From Marinomonas transparens (GTDB lineage: Bacteria > Pseudomonadota > Gammaproteobacteria > Pseudomonadales > Marinomonadaceae): a DNA stretch of 64,000 bases. Below the pieces are notes generated by a model that saw only the letters and a list, made by a program, of their open reading frames with translations, was not told where the DNA came from and did no database searches. Below, one piece after another: positions 53,320 through 62,105 of this stretch. The position numbers were made by a program, and so were the translations under genes. Position 1 is the stretch's first letter. Each line of letters starts with the position of its first letter. The stretch spans positions 1 through 64,000 of the forward strand of contig NZ_JAEMNX010000006.1 of the NCBI RefSeq assembly GCF_016463975.1, in the 5' to 3' direction.

Positions 53320-53832
53320 ATGGCCAAAACGGAGATGAAGGATGAATCAGTTGATCCTTGCCTAGCAGGCTATAGTGATGTTGGTACAAAAGACCGAGAA
53401 ATACACGTCAACCTCGCAAAGAACGCCATTCGTGTTTATACAAGAACCGAGTCTGGTTCTACACATGTCGAATTCACAGACATAATTTGGGGGCCAGTCA
53501 CGAAGGATATGGCCCGAAATTCTGGCTGGTGTCATCTTCACAAGATTACAGTAAGACTTGATGGGCCGACGCCATCCCATGGTCTTCTTAACTTTGCTGT
53601 GTTTTGCCCGAGGCGGCAAATAGGATTCCATAGTGATCATCATATTGTGAATGGCCAGAAGGAGCTCATTCCCGGATCGTCATCTGCAGGATGCATACGA
53701 ATTCCTGACGCGCGTTCCAAGGAATTTTTTGATTCCATTCAGGTTGGTGACGCGGTTAGGTTGTATGAGCAGTCGTCATTTTGGCGGGATCCTGTCTTCG
53801 CCCTTGGTTCGACCTCCGTCCACTGCGCATAG
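53320..53832 (+). CDS. L,D-transpeptidase (YkuD)-like protein without signal peptide
   Basis: 170 residues. The end of the protein has the YkuD pattern: a conserved His in GFHSDHH near 108, then SSSAGCIRIPD with the catalytic Cys near 125. The His usually found before the Gly (SHGC) is Ala. Proteins with this motif cross-link peptidoglycan or belong to phage/T6SS lysis-type proteins. No signal peptide or membrane segment is seen, unlike cell-wall L,D-transpeptidases. ATG at 53320 is the start because GGAGG lies 5 nt before it; the ATG at 53308 overlaps that site. Isolated gene, with long non-coding flanks and different base flavour, so transfer is possible. Confidence 0.65.
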   Translation: MAKTEMKDESVDPCLAGYSDVGTKDREIHVNLAKNAIRVYTRTESGSTHVEFTDIIWGPVTKDMARNSGWCHLHKITVRLDGPTPSHGLLNFAVFCPRRQIGFHSDHHIVNGQKELIPGSSSAGCIRIPDARSKEFFDSIQVGDAVRLYEQSSFWRDPVFALGSTSVHCA

Positions 53833-54054
53833 CAAACGTATGATGGAAAATGCTGCACGCAGAGTTGTAGTAGCGTAGGCCGCATGTTTGATCATTGACG
53901 TCTTGCTCCACTGCTAAATAAGCTATTGTCATCTTGTTTGGCGGTTGTATTTTGCGTGTGGGTTGTTTTCGCTTAAGGCGGCGGAAATTATTCGATTGAA
54001 GCTCGGTCAAATCGCCGAAAAGTGCAATGATGGGGTTATCGTTTATAGATGTGA

Positions 54055-54177
54055 GAGATATCGTTTTCTAGGGTAAACATGGCTGATTCCATTGTCGTAC
54101 TGGATAATGGATATATTGCTGTAACGGGATCGCACCAAGATCTAATGGCAAAGAAAGGCGAATATGCTGCCTTGTAA
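54055..54177 (+). pseudogene. C-terminal remnant of an ABC exporter ATPase
   Basis: One frame reads EISFSRVNMADSIVVLDNG and then GSHQDLMAKKGEYAAL followed by TAA. This is the region after the switch His of MsbA-type exporters (consensus ADRIVVLDxGRIVEQGTHxELL). A stop lies just upstream at 54052 and no ATPase domain remains. The rest of 53833-54269 shows no gene. Confidence 0.75.
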
Positions 54178-54269
54178 AAAGGTAAGCGAATTTTTATATT
54201 TGATTAAAAAATAATCCGCAAGACAAACTACACTCTAAAGGTTGCTTGTTGTAATTGATAAAAATACTT

Positions 54270-54866
54270 ATGTTAAATAATATCAAAAAGTACCTAGAAG
54301 CTTCTGAATTCATCGATTGGGAAGCGCCAGAAGTATTTGCTAAGGCGAAGCCTTTATCAAATGGTTTATCGAATGATGAAGACATTATTCGTCAGTGCTT
54401 TGAATTTGTTCGAGATGAAATCAAACACAGTTCAGACTACAAACTAAACCCCATTACTTGCAAAGCATCGGATGTGCTGAAACATGGTACAGGGTATTGT
54501 TACGCAAAAAGCCACCTTCTTGCAGCCTTGCTTCGGGCTAATAATATCCCTACAGGGCTGTGTTATCAGCGGTTGACCATCACCGATGTGCCTCCGTTTT
54601 GTCTTCATGGGTTAAATGCCGTGTACCTAAAAGACATCGGTTGGTATCGAGTTGATGCGAGAGGAAACAAAGAAGGTGTAACAGCGGACTTTTGCCCTCC
54701 TGTTGAAATGCTGGCTTATTCCACTGATAGAAAAGGCGAAGCGGATTTACCTGAGGTGTGGGCTAAGCCATTGGATGTTGTAGTGGATGTACTTACCAAA
54801 GAAAAAACTTACCAAGATGTGTTGGCCAACTTGCCGGATGTGGAAGTGATTGCGAATGTTGGTTGA
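54270..54866 (+). CDS. Transglutaminase-like cysteine protein
   Basis: 198 residues. The papain-like triad is visible: Cys77 in GTGYCYAKS, His113 in CLHGLNAVYL and Asp129 in RVDARGNK. Bacterial members act as proteases or amidases on peptides; the target is unknown. No signal peptide, so cytoplasmic. ATG at 54270 (MLNNIKKYLEAS) is preferred over TTG at 54255; neither has a strong ribosome site. It converges on an AraC-type regulator gene with 13 bp between stops. Confidence 0.85.
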   Translation: MLNNIKKYLEASEFIDWEAPEVFAKAKPLSNGLSNDEDIIRQCFEFVRDEIKHSSDYKLNPITCKASDVLKHGTGYCYAKSHLLAALLRANNIPTGLCYQRLTITDVPPFCLHGLNAVYLKDIGWYRVDARGNKEGVTADFCPPVEMLAYSTDRKGEADLPEVWAKPLDVVVDVLTKEKTYQDVLANLPDVEVIANVG

Positions 54867-54879
54867 GTTTACTGCGTAG

Positions 54880-55659
54880 TTACTCTGTTAATGTTTTTAA
54901 ATACTGCTTTGGCGTAATGCCAAATTGTTGATTAAAACGTTGGCTAAATCGTTCCTGTGATTGGTAGCCGCAGCGTAGGGCGATGTCGATTTGTTGGCGT
55001 TTTCCCTGTTGCATTAAGCTAAGGGCATGGTTCATTCGAACTTGGGTGAGTATGTCTTTGAATTGAGTCTGTTCCTTTTTGAGGCGGCGGATGAAGGTCG
55101 CTCTGCTCATAGAAAAGTGTTCTGCTACCTTGTTTAATTGATGGTCTTGCCCCGGTTCTTGTATCAGGTAGTCGCTGAGTTTTTGGGCAAAGGGAAGGGT
55201 GTGGCTTGCGAATAATCGATGTAATTTTCCTGCTTCGGCCAGTTGCTGATAAAGTCCAAGTAGCCAGAATTCTTGCGCTTTGTGGCTGAGTTCGTTCCAG
55301 TTGAAATGGGCAAATACTTCTAAGGTGTGGAATATGTTTTTGTTTGGTACATAGAGGGGAGAGTCGTTGTGTTCAGCTAGGCTAACACTCCGTTCTAGCA
55401 TGTCTTCTGGTGGTGTTAGGTGCAGGCTAAATTGCACGGAAGAAAACCTTTCTCGTTCAGGTTTGTTTTCAAAGGTGAGTTGTTGGTTGGCGCGAGCCAG
55501 TAACAGGTTGGAGGAATCCAATGTCAGCTCACTGTCTTGCCAGAACAGCAGTTTGTGACCGGATTTTACCCAAAAAATACTAGGGGAATGAATGGCGACA
55601 TTACGCAGTCGCTGCGTGTGTAGGCCATACATATGGTTGATTTTGATGCAGTTTGCCAT
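54880..55659 (-). CDS. AraC-family transcriptional regulator
   Basis: 259 residues. Two HTH motifs at the C-terminus: LNKVAEHFSMSRATFIRRLK near 175 and IDIALRCGYQSQERFSQRFN near 225, ending FGITPKQYLKTL. The N-terminal domain is the cupin-like sensor of the AraC_binding_2/6 type. The second of two adjacent ATGs (55659) is taken as start because AGGGG lies 5 nt before it, only 2 nt before the first. The PEBP gene upstream is on the same strand, 47 bp away, and could be co-transcribed. Confidence 0.88.
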   Translation of the reverse strand: MANCIKINHMYGLHTQRLRNVAIHSPSIFWVKSGHKLLFWQDSELTLDSSNLLLARANQQLTFENKPERERFSSVQFSLHLTPPEDMLERSVSLAEHNDSPLYVPNKNIFHTLEVFAHFNWNELSHKAQEFWLLGLYQQLAEAGKLHRLFASHTLPFAQKLSDYLIQEPGQDHQLNKVAEHFSMSRATFIRRLKKEQTQFKDILTQVRMNHALSLMQQGKRQQIDIALRCGYQSQERFSQRFNQQFGITPKQYLKTLTE

Positions 55660-55708
55660 CATATCCCCTAGTTTTGAGTGTTATCTCTGTATTACAACAG
55701 GAGTTAGA

Positions 55709-56242
55709 TTAACGATTATAAGTCGCTGTGAGTCTTGCTTTATCAATTGCCATGCTATTTAAAGTGTAACCGACGATAGCAGCGGATACATTGTTATCTA
55801 AATTGAGCTTTTCTACAGGTAATGCCCATACAGTGAACTGATAGCGATGCATGCCGTGACCTTTAGGAGGGCAGGCACCACCAAAGCCTGTTACGCCATA
55901 ATCGGATTTTAATTCAATTGCTCCCAGTGCTTTCATATCAGCACCTTGCTTTAGAGTGGTTACTTTGGCTGGTATGTTGAAACTTACCCAATGCCACCAG
56001 CCACTGCCTGTTGGTGCATCTGGGTCGTAAGCGGTGATGGCGAAGCTTTTTGTGCCTGTTGGTACATCAGACCAAGCCAATTGCGGAGACACATTTTCAC
56101 CTTGACAACCAAAGCCAGAGAATTCAAAAGTCTGTGGCATTTTTTGGCCTTCTTGAATGTCGTTGCTGGTGAGTTCGAAGCCATAACTGCTGACTGATAT
56201 AGCTGCGCCTGCGATCAAGGCAGATAGTTGTATTACTTTCAT
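55709..56242 (-). CDS. Periplasmic YbhB/YbcL (PEBP/RKIP-like) protein
   Basis: 177 residues with a signal peptide (MKVIQLSALIAGAAISVSSYG). The family pocket is seen as SPQLAWSDVP near 52, YDPDAPTGSGWWHW near 71 and GFGGACPPKGHGMHRY near 117. Bacterial PEBP proteins bind anionic or phospho-ligands; their cellular role is unclear. GGGAGTTTTAT precedes the ATG. The 315 bp beyond the start hold only A/T-rich promoter-like sequence and the terminator at 56524. Confidence 0.9.
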   Translation of the reverse strand: MKVIQLSALIAGAAISVSSYGFELTSNDIQEGQKMPQTFEFSGFGCQGENVSPQLAWSDVPTGTKSFAITAYDPDAPTGSGWWHWVSFNIPAKVTTLKQGADMKALGAIELKSDYGVTGFGGACPPKGHGMHRYQFTVWALPVEKLNLDNNVSAAIVGYTLNSMAIDKARLTATYNR

Positions 56243-56523
56243 ATAAAACTCCCGTTATTTTGATATGTGTTGATCAATTTGAAAAAGTGATTGAAGTAAT
56301 CGAGTTCTATAGTAGGGAAGATAGGCTATTGTATCTCGATAAAAAGTATCAAAATCTAAGTTTTTTATACTTTTTATGAGACTTATAGATCATTGCTGCA
56401 TGTTTTTATAAGTTCATTTAATGCTTACATAAAATGTGAGAGGTTGTAGAGTAGAGGCTCAAATTAGTAGTGCTAAATAGAGTTATGTCTATGTAGGCAT
56501 GATCTATTTGTATCGTATCTATG

Positions 56524-56556
56524 CCCCCAGTAGGGTTATTGCTACTGGGGGATGTT
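56524..56556. terminator. Terminator hairpin next to gbcA
   Basis: CCCCCAGTAG (56524-56533) and CTACTGGGGG (56542-56551), perfect, with TTTTT on the plus-strand side. It ends 2 bp before the gbcA stop. The T run suits plus-strand transcripts better than gbcA. Confidence 0.7.
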
Positions 56557-56557
56557 T

Positions 56558-57826
56558 TTACTTCAGGTGTTTCAACATGGTATCTGAATACCAGTTTAAG
56601 AAGTTAATCACACCGAATTCAAAGGTTTCTGAGTAAGGGCCGGGTCGGTAGCCAATGGAGTTAATACCGAGTTGATTGCGCTCCCCAAGTACCTTGTCTT
56701 GCTCATTAGTGGCATCCCAGACTTTACGAAGGTTTTCTGGGTCGTAATCTACCCCTTCAACTGCGTCTTTATGGACAAACCATTTTGTCGTCACAATCGT
56801 TTCTTGTGCTGAGACGGGCAATACGCGGAAGACGATAAAGTGATCCGATTGCATATGGTTCCAAGAATTAGGAAGGTGCAGAATACGCATAGAGCCAAGT
56901 TCAGCGTTTTTGATTCGACCTAGGTTTTTGTTACTGGCTTTGTCTCCATCAATCGTCATGACTTTAGTGCCTTTTTTAAGCGGCATTCGAACAATTCGGT
57001 TTCTCTGTACAGACCCAAAGCTAGCAAGTTTGTGAGGAATACCTTCTGCATCCCATTTTGCTGCTTGCTCTGCATAATGGTCTAGGAAATCTTGTGGTGC
57101 TCTAGGGTCTTCTGTGTCATCCCATTCTAATAGTGTGTTGAGTAATTCAGGGTGGCTGGCTGAACAGTGATAACATTCTCGGTTGTTTTCTAATACCAGT
57201 TTCCAGTTTGCTCTTTCATACATGGTTGATTCAACAGCCAATTTTGTATTCTCTACATCGTAGGGTTCCATGTAGTGTTTAAGGGTCTCTAAAAATTCGT
57301 CAAACTCATCGTTCGGTGCTTTTTTTCCTAAACAAACGAAAATAAATCCTCCTGCTGTTTTGCAAAAAGTCGGCTTCATGCCATGTTGTGCTTTGTCGAA
57401 GTCCTTGTTCATTTCTGTGCCGGCGAACAGTAGATTGCCTTTTAAGTCGTAGGTCCATTGATGATAAGGGCAAACGAGATTGGCAACCTTACCTCTATGT
57501 TCTGTACAAATAAGTGAACCACGGTGCGAGCAGGTGTTGTGGAACGCATTGACGTTGCCTTCTCCATCACGAACCACTAGCACGGGGTTTTGACCTACTT
57601 CGACGGTAAAGTAGTCGCCTTTTTTGGGGATCTCACTGGTCATACCGACAAACAGCCATTCTTTCTGGAAAATCTCTTCCATGTCGGCTCTAAACATATG
57701 AGGGTCGTTATAAAGCGGTGCATCGAGGGAGTGGTTACTAGGGCGTTTTTCGAGTAAATCGGCCATGGCGGCTTTCGCTTCATCCACTGAGGTGTGGCGA
57801 ACATTGAGTAGATCGTGTTGATTCAT
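56558..57826 (-). CDS. gbcA: Glycine betaine monooxygenase, Rieske oxygenase subunit
   Basis: 422 residues from ATG at 57826 (MNQHDLLNVRHTSVDEAKAA); the frame is open to 57943 but that part lies in the divergent promoter region. The Rieske cluster is C99-x-H101-x17-C119-x2-H122. The catalytic iron site lies in ENNRECYHCSASHPELL near 225, with two His ligands. This is the ring-hydroxylase-like oxygenase that removes one methyl from glycine betaine as formaldehyde, giving dimethylglycine. Its reductase gene gbcB is divergent, 281 bp away, and a gbdR-like regulator follows gbcB. Confidence 0.93.
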   Translation of the reverse strand: MNQHDLLNVRHTSVDEAKAAMADLLEKRPSNHSLDAPLYNDPHMFRADMEEIFQKEWLFVGMTSEIPKKGDYFTVEVGQNPVLVVRDGEGNVNAFHNTCSHRGSLICTEHRGKVANLVCPYHQWTYDLKGNLLFAGTEMNKDFDKAQHGMKPTFCKTAGGFIFVCLGKKAPNDEFDEFLETLKHYMEPYDVENTKLAVESTMYERANWKLVLENNRECYHCSASHPELLNTLLEWDDTEDPRAPQDFLDHYAEQAAKWDAEGIPHKLASFGSVQRNRIVRMPLKKGTKVMTIDGDKASNKNLGRIKNAELGSMRILHLPNSWNHMQSDHFIVFRVLPVSAQETIVTTKWFVHKDAVEGVDYDPENLRKVWDATNEQDKVLGERNQLGINSIGYRPGPYSETFEFGVINFLNWYSDTMLKHLK

Positions 57827-57966
57827 CTTTCTGGACCTTACTAACAAAAAGATTGATGGGCGGATGTCACCGAATTTTGTTGTTATCTCGTTATGAGAGC
57901 ACGAGCTTATAGTCGCTGAATCATGCTGAAAAGAAATGACCATTCACGACACAGGGTGATACATAA

Positions 57967-57986
57967 ATCGACTCGCTATGGTCGAT
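57967..57986. promoter_or_regulatory. Candidate operator in the gbcA-gbcB gap
   Basis: Perfect dyad ATCGAC-N8-GTCGAT, midway between the divergent genes. It is a plausible site for the GbdR-like activator; binding is not shown. Confidence 0.35.
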
Positions 57987-58107
57987 GTATTCTAGGTTTG
58001 ACTGCAACGAGCAAGTAATTGTCGTTCACAGTTAACTGGCGTAAATCAACTAGACCCAAAATGGCTCGAAAAGCGATTGTAACTATTTTACCTTTAAGGA
58101 TTTTAAG

Positions 58108-59235
58108 ATGACCGATTCAACTTCTGTCAGTGCAAATGTTGATTACATGGCGCCCGTTAATACTCAGACGTGGATGAACGGTCGTCATAACGTGCGTTGC
58201 GTTAAGGTGATTCATGAAACCTGGGATGTGCGTACTTTCTGCTTTATGGCTCAGCAGCCGGTGATGTTCTTTTTTAAGCCGGGGCAATTTGTGACGTTAG
58301 AGCTAGAGATCGAGAATAAGCAGGTCATGCGTTCCTATACGATTTCGAGTTCGCCTTCTGTGCCTTACAGCTTTTCGATTACAGTGAAACGTGTGCCGGG
58401 TGGAGAGGTGTCAAACTGGCTCCATGACAATATGACAGTTGGTACAGAGCTGGCGGTGCATGGCCCCGTTGGTAATTTTAACTGTATTGATTTTGCCGCG
58501 GAGAAAGTGCTTTTGTTATCAGGCGGTGTAGGGATTACCCCCTTAATGTCGATGGCACGCTGGTGGTTTGATACGAACGCCGAGGTCGATATGACCTTTA
58601 TACACAGTGCGCGTTCTCCCCGTGATGTGATTTTTTCTCGTGAGTTGGATCACATGGCGGCGCGTTTAGATAACTTCGGTTTGTATTTGATTGTGGAGCG
58701 AATGGAAAATGGTCTGCCTTGGCAAGGTTACCGTGGTTATTTAGATGAGGCCAAGTTGGAGATGATTTCTCCTGACTTTATGGAACGTGAAATTTTCTGC
58801 TGCGGCCCAGCACCTTATATGAAAGCTGTGAAGAACCTTCTTAAAGAAAGAGGGTTTGATATGTCTCACTATCATGAAGAATCCTTTGGTGAAACGCCTG
58901 TTGCCGTAGTGGAAGATGCCATTGAGCAAGCGGAAGTCGCGCTGGCTGAAGCGGAAGCAGTTAATCAGGAAGATTTGTTAAGAGTCGAGTTTACGAATAG
59001 CGGTAAGAGCATTCAAATTACCCAAGGTGAAACCCTTCATAATGCCGCAGCCAAATTAGATGTGATGATACCCAAAGCCTGTGGTATGGGGATTTGCGGT
59101 ACTTGTAAAGTATTGGTGAAAGAGGGTGAAACACTGATGGAGCATAACGGTGGTATTACCGATGAGGATGTTGAAGACGGTTATGTGCTGTCTTGTTGTA
59201 CCGTGGCTAAGTCGGATGTGGTGATCGAGTATTAG
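58108..59235 (+). CDS. gbcB: Glycine betaine monooxygenase, ferredoxin reductase subunit
   Basis: 375 residues. FAD domain with RSYTISSSP near 75, NAD domain with LLSGGVGITPLMSMARW near 132 and CCGPAPYMKAV near 232, a short acidic linker, and a C-terminal plant-type 2Fe-2S domain: C325-x4-C330-x2-C333-x29-C363. It moves electrons from NAD(P)H to the Rieske centre of GbcA. AAGGATTTTAAG precedes the ATG. Complete, no oddities. Confidence 0.93.
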   Translation: MTDSTSVSANVDYMAPVNTQTWMNGRHNVRCVKVIHETWDVRTFCFMAQQPVMFFFKPGQFVTLELEIENKQVMRSYTISSSPSVPYSFSITVKRVPGGEVSNWLHDNMTVGTELAVHGPVGNFNCIDFAAEKVLLLSGGVGITPLMSMARWWFDTNAEVDMTFIHSARSPRDVIFSRELDHMAARLDNFGLYLIVERMENGLPWQGYRGYLDEAKLEMISPDFMEREIFCCGPAPYMKAVKNLLKERGFDMSHYHEESFGETPVAVVEDAIEQAEVALAEAEAVNQEDLLRVEFTNSGKSIQITQGETLHNAAAKLDVMIPKACGMGICGTCKVLVKEGETLMEHNGGITDEDVEDGYVLSCCTVAKSDVVIEY

Positions 59236-59459
59236 GCATTTAAAGGGTGCCAGATAACAATATTTTAATTTTTATTAAATAAGCGTTCAATAAAAGGGCG
59301 TTTTGGGTCTATATTAGTGCGTAGTCCTTTAGTTTTATAGGCCATTTTATTTAGTCTTGTCAGGAGCTTATTCTTAATAATACTAAGTAGTTTGTTTTAT
59401 AGAAGAAAGTGATTGATCTTGTGTTTCCTTAAATAATAAAAAGTGCAGGTTATTAAATG

Positions 59460-59475
59460 TGGTCTGGTTTTTGCC
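59460..59475 (+). promoter_or_regulatory. Sigma-54-like promoter for the gbdR-like gene
   Basis: TGGTCT-GGTTT-TTGCC with GG-N10-GC spacing; start of transcription near 59486, leader about 75 nt. Control of gbdR by NtrC and CbrB is reported in Pseudomonas aeruginosa, which fits. The rest of 59236-59560 shows no gene. Confidence 0.55.
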
Positions 59476-59560
59476 TTCCTTAAGCTTGGGAGCAGGCTAG
59501 GGGCAAACTAGCTGAGAAAGCCACATTAGATAAACAGCTAAGCACAACGAGGGCATTAAT

Positions 59561-60712
59561 ATGGTAGCGGATAATCATTCATTCCTTGCTTCAGACATCA
59601 AAAAGCCGACTAAGGTGGGTTTTTTACTGCTTGATCACTTCACTATGATCGCCTTAGCTTCTGCTATTGAGCCGTTACGTATGGCTAACCAATTGGCGGC
59701 AGAGGAGCTATATAGTTGGAGTCTTATTTCTGAGAATGGTCAATCTATTACGGCCAGTGATGGCTTAAACCTGACACCGGATTATTCAATCCAGAATGCT
59801 ATTGAATTTGACCTTATTGTTGTTGTCGGTGGTTTAAATATCACACGGACTTTTACCTCTAAGCAGGTGTCTTGGCTAACGAAGCTTGCTCGCCAAGGAG
59901 TGCGTTTAGGTGGCATTTGTACCGGTGCTTATGCGCTGGCGTACGCTGGACTGCTCAATAATTATCATTGCAGTGTACATTGGGAGTGCATGACGGCGTT
60001 GCAAGAAGCCTTTCCTAAGGTGAAGTGCAATAATCAGTTGTTTTCTATTGACGGTGATCGGCTAACGTCATCTGGCGGTACTGCGCCCATGGATATGTTT
60101 CTTAATATGATCGCCAGACAACATGGCGCGAAATTGTCTAATGCTATTTCCGATATGTTTATTTGCGAACGAATCCGCAATGAATCTGATCAACAGCGCA
60201 TGCCGTTACGTCAGTTTAATCAAGCGGGTGTTTGCACACCTAAGTTAGTAGATGTGATTGAGCTCATGGAAAATAACTTGGAAGAGCCGATAGAGCTGGA
60301 TGAAATGGCGACGTTTGTAGATGTATCCCGCCGTCAAATCGAACGCATGTTTCATAAACATTTAGACTGTTCTCCATCTCGTTATTACTTGCGCTTGCGC
60401 TTAGAAAGAGCGCGCAAATTGCTCAAGCAGTCGAGTATGTCGATTGTCGAAATTTCAATGGCCTGCGGCTTTATCTCAACACCACACTTTAGCCGATGTT
60501 ACCGTAAACATATTGGTGTTTCCCCACGAGATGAGCGCAAGATGGCGTGGACGGCAGGTAATATCTCAGCGCCAGCTGGTATTATTGTTGAAACCTCTGA
60601 TTTACATGGTGGAACTGAGCCGCTACAAGGTGAGGGTGTTTACATGGCCCATGCTAAAGAAGCGTTAAACAATGCCCATGCTGAGCCGAGTTATGGTTCT
60701 GTGGCTATGTGA
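59561..60712 (+). CDS. gbdR: GbdR-like regulator of glycine betaine catabolism (GATase1-AraC)
   Basis: 383 residues. The N-terminal DJ-1/PfpI-like domain has VGFLLLDHFTMIALASAIEP near 20 and GGICTGAYALAYAGLL near 118, with Cys at the nucleophile-elbow position. The C-terminal AraC domain has two HTHs (ELDEMATFVDVSRRQIERMF near 247, IVEISMACGFISTPHFSRCY near 297). This architecture and the gbcAB neighbours point to GbdR, which senses glycine betaine or dimethylglycine and activates gbc and dgc genes. GAGGGCATTAAT precedes the ATG. Confidence 0.88.
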   Translation: MVADNHSFLASDIKKPTKVGFLLLDHFTMIALASAIEPLRMANQLAAEELYSWSLISENGQSITASDGLNLTPDYSIQNAIEFDLIVVVGGLNITRTFTSKQVSWLTKLARQGVRLGGICTGAYALAYAGLLNNYHCSVHWECMTALQEAFPKVKCNNQLFSIDGDRLTSSGGTAPMDMFLNMIARQHGAKLSNAISDMFICERIRNESDQQRMPLRQFNQAGVCTPKLVDVIELMENNLEEPIELDEMATFVDVSRRQIERMFHKHLDCSPSRYYLRLRLERARKLLKQSSMSIVEISMACGFISTPHFSRCYRKHIGVSPRDERKMAWTAGNISAPAGIIVETSDLHGGTEPLQGEGVYMAHAKEALNNAHAEPSYGSVAM

Positions 60713-60750
60713 GACCTTGGCACGACGGCTGTGTGCTAATACATTGTTAA

Positions 60751-60788
60751 AAATAAAAAGGGAGCCTATGAAAGACTCCCTTTTTATT
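60751..60788. terminator. Terminator after gbdR
   Basis: AATAAAAAGGGAG pairs with CTCCCTTTTTATT; T runs on both sides allow use from both strands. Confidence 0.9.
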
Positions 60789-60797
60789 ATGCTCTTG

Positions 60798-60957
60798 TTA
60801 TTCGTGACTCTGACAGAACAGGAGAACTTCTTTTTGGGTTCGATCTCTTTCTTCGCATAACCAGTTCGCATCGCTAATTTGGTCATTCACCGATTGAACA
60901 ATGAAGAAGGCTTTGCTTTGTGAGGGCAGCCAGGTGTCAAGATCAGTTGAGCGGTGT
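60798..60957 (-). pseudogene. C-terminal remnant of an unknown gene cut at the IS scar
   Basis: The minus-strand frame reads HRSTDLDTWLPSQSKAFFIV and about 32 further residues ending VLLFCQSHE-stop, and looks coding. It joins directly to the truncated transposase in another frame at about 60957. The rest of this gene is absent on the far side of the IS. I do not recognise the family. Confidence 0.55.
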
Positions 60958-61838
60958 TTGGCTTCCCTGATCCGAATGAAACATCACACCTTTTGGTCGC
61001 CCATGTTGTTCATAAGCCATATTTAAAGCTGTTATAACAAGCTCTGCATCGGGGGTTGATGAGAACGCCCAGCCAACAATACGTCTTCGATATAAATCCA
61101 AAACGACGGCTAAGTAGTGCCAACGACCTCCCGCCCAGATATAAGTAATATCGCCACACCAGACTTGATTTGGGGCACTAACATTAAACTCTCTGTTTAA
61201 AAAATCATTGGGGATATCAAGACATTCATTCCCCGTTTTCTTGTAACGGTGAGCGCCTGGTTGCTTGCTGCATAAGCTAGCTTCCCTCATTAGGCTTCTT
61301 ACCTTTAAGCTACCCAGCGTATAGCCTTCGTTCTTTAACATGCTCTGTAACGTTCAGCTTCCCGCTGCGCCACGGCTATCATTGAAATACTGAGTGACTA
61401 GGCTACGCAGTGTTAGCCGTTCAGTATCAATCTTCTGCTCACGCTTGAGGTCGTCGTAGTAGCTACTGCTTGGAACGCCAAACAAGTCACAAAGTACCTC
61501 TGTCGCTTCCTGCTCTCTTAATTCATCAATTAGCGCATACGATCTAGATTGTCCGACATCAAGAGAGCGGTAGCCTCTTTTAAAATGTTTTTTCTCTCTT
61601 TCTAATCTGCTGACTCGAGCTTCCAACTCTTGTATGCGTTGTTGCTCTGGCGTGAGAGCTTTAGCCATTGGTGTGACCCCACCATGTTCACTTTTAAGCT
61701 GATTAACCCAGCGCCGTAAGCGGTTTCCCCTACACCTAGAGACTGGCAAGCCTCAGTAAAACTATAGCTTTGATAGAGCACCAAGCTAGCGGCCTCATGC
61801 TTAAATTCTATTGAATATGTGCGACGTTGTTTCGCCAT
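60958..61838 (-). pseudogene. IS3-family transposase, orfA and orfB, broken
   Basis: OrfA starts at 61838 (MAKQRRTYSIEFKHEAASLV, an HTH_Tnp_1 domain) and loses frame near 61720 by a one-base deletion after GVGETA; LRRWVNQL continues in the next frame. OrfB has the HTH_21 and rve parts (FNVSAPNQVWCGDITYIWAG with the first catalytic Asp, FHSDQGSQ with the second). It is interrupted by an in-frame TGA at 61354-61356, and it ends before the catalytic Glu. It cannot transpose by itself. Confidence 0.88.
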
Positions 61839-61905
61839 TGAACACCTCTCTTAATATGGTAATGTTACCACCTAAAATGGTGTCCGGTTCTATTAGACCA
61901 CTACA
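60958..61905 (-). mobile_element. Decayed IS3-family insertion sequence
   Basis: The left terminal end is TGTAGTGGTCTAATAGAACC read on the minus strand from 61905, with the TG start usual for the family. The right end and the last part of the transposase are missing; sequence switches to host DNA after SDQGSQ near 60958. No target duplication can therefore be found. An inactive copy. Confidence 0.85.
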
Positions 61906-61945
61906 CTGTTGCTATGTAATTGAATCACCTAGAAACAGTTGTTCT

Positions 61946-61981
61946 AAAAAGAAAGGGAGCTGATGAGGCTCCCTTTCTTTT
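61946..61981. terminator. Bidirectional terminator
   Basis: AAAAGAAAGGGAGC (61947-61960) pairs exactly with GCTCCCTTTCTTTT (61968-61981). It probably ends the large minus-strand gene that stops at 62106. Confidence 0.9.
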
Positions 61982-62105
61982 CATTGTTTTTAGGTTGTTT
62001 ACAAGGTTTTTCGCTATTTGGGGAAGGGCAGGATTCATCCTTCTTGCCCAAAAATACCAAATAAAGAATCCCCATCGCAGTTTTAGCCAAGGTATTTTTT
62101 CTAGT

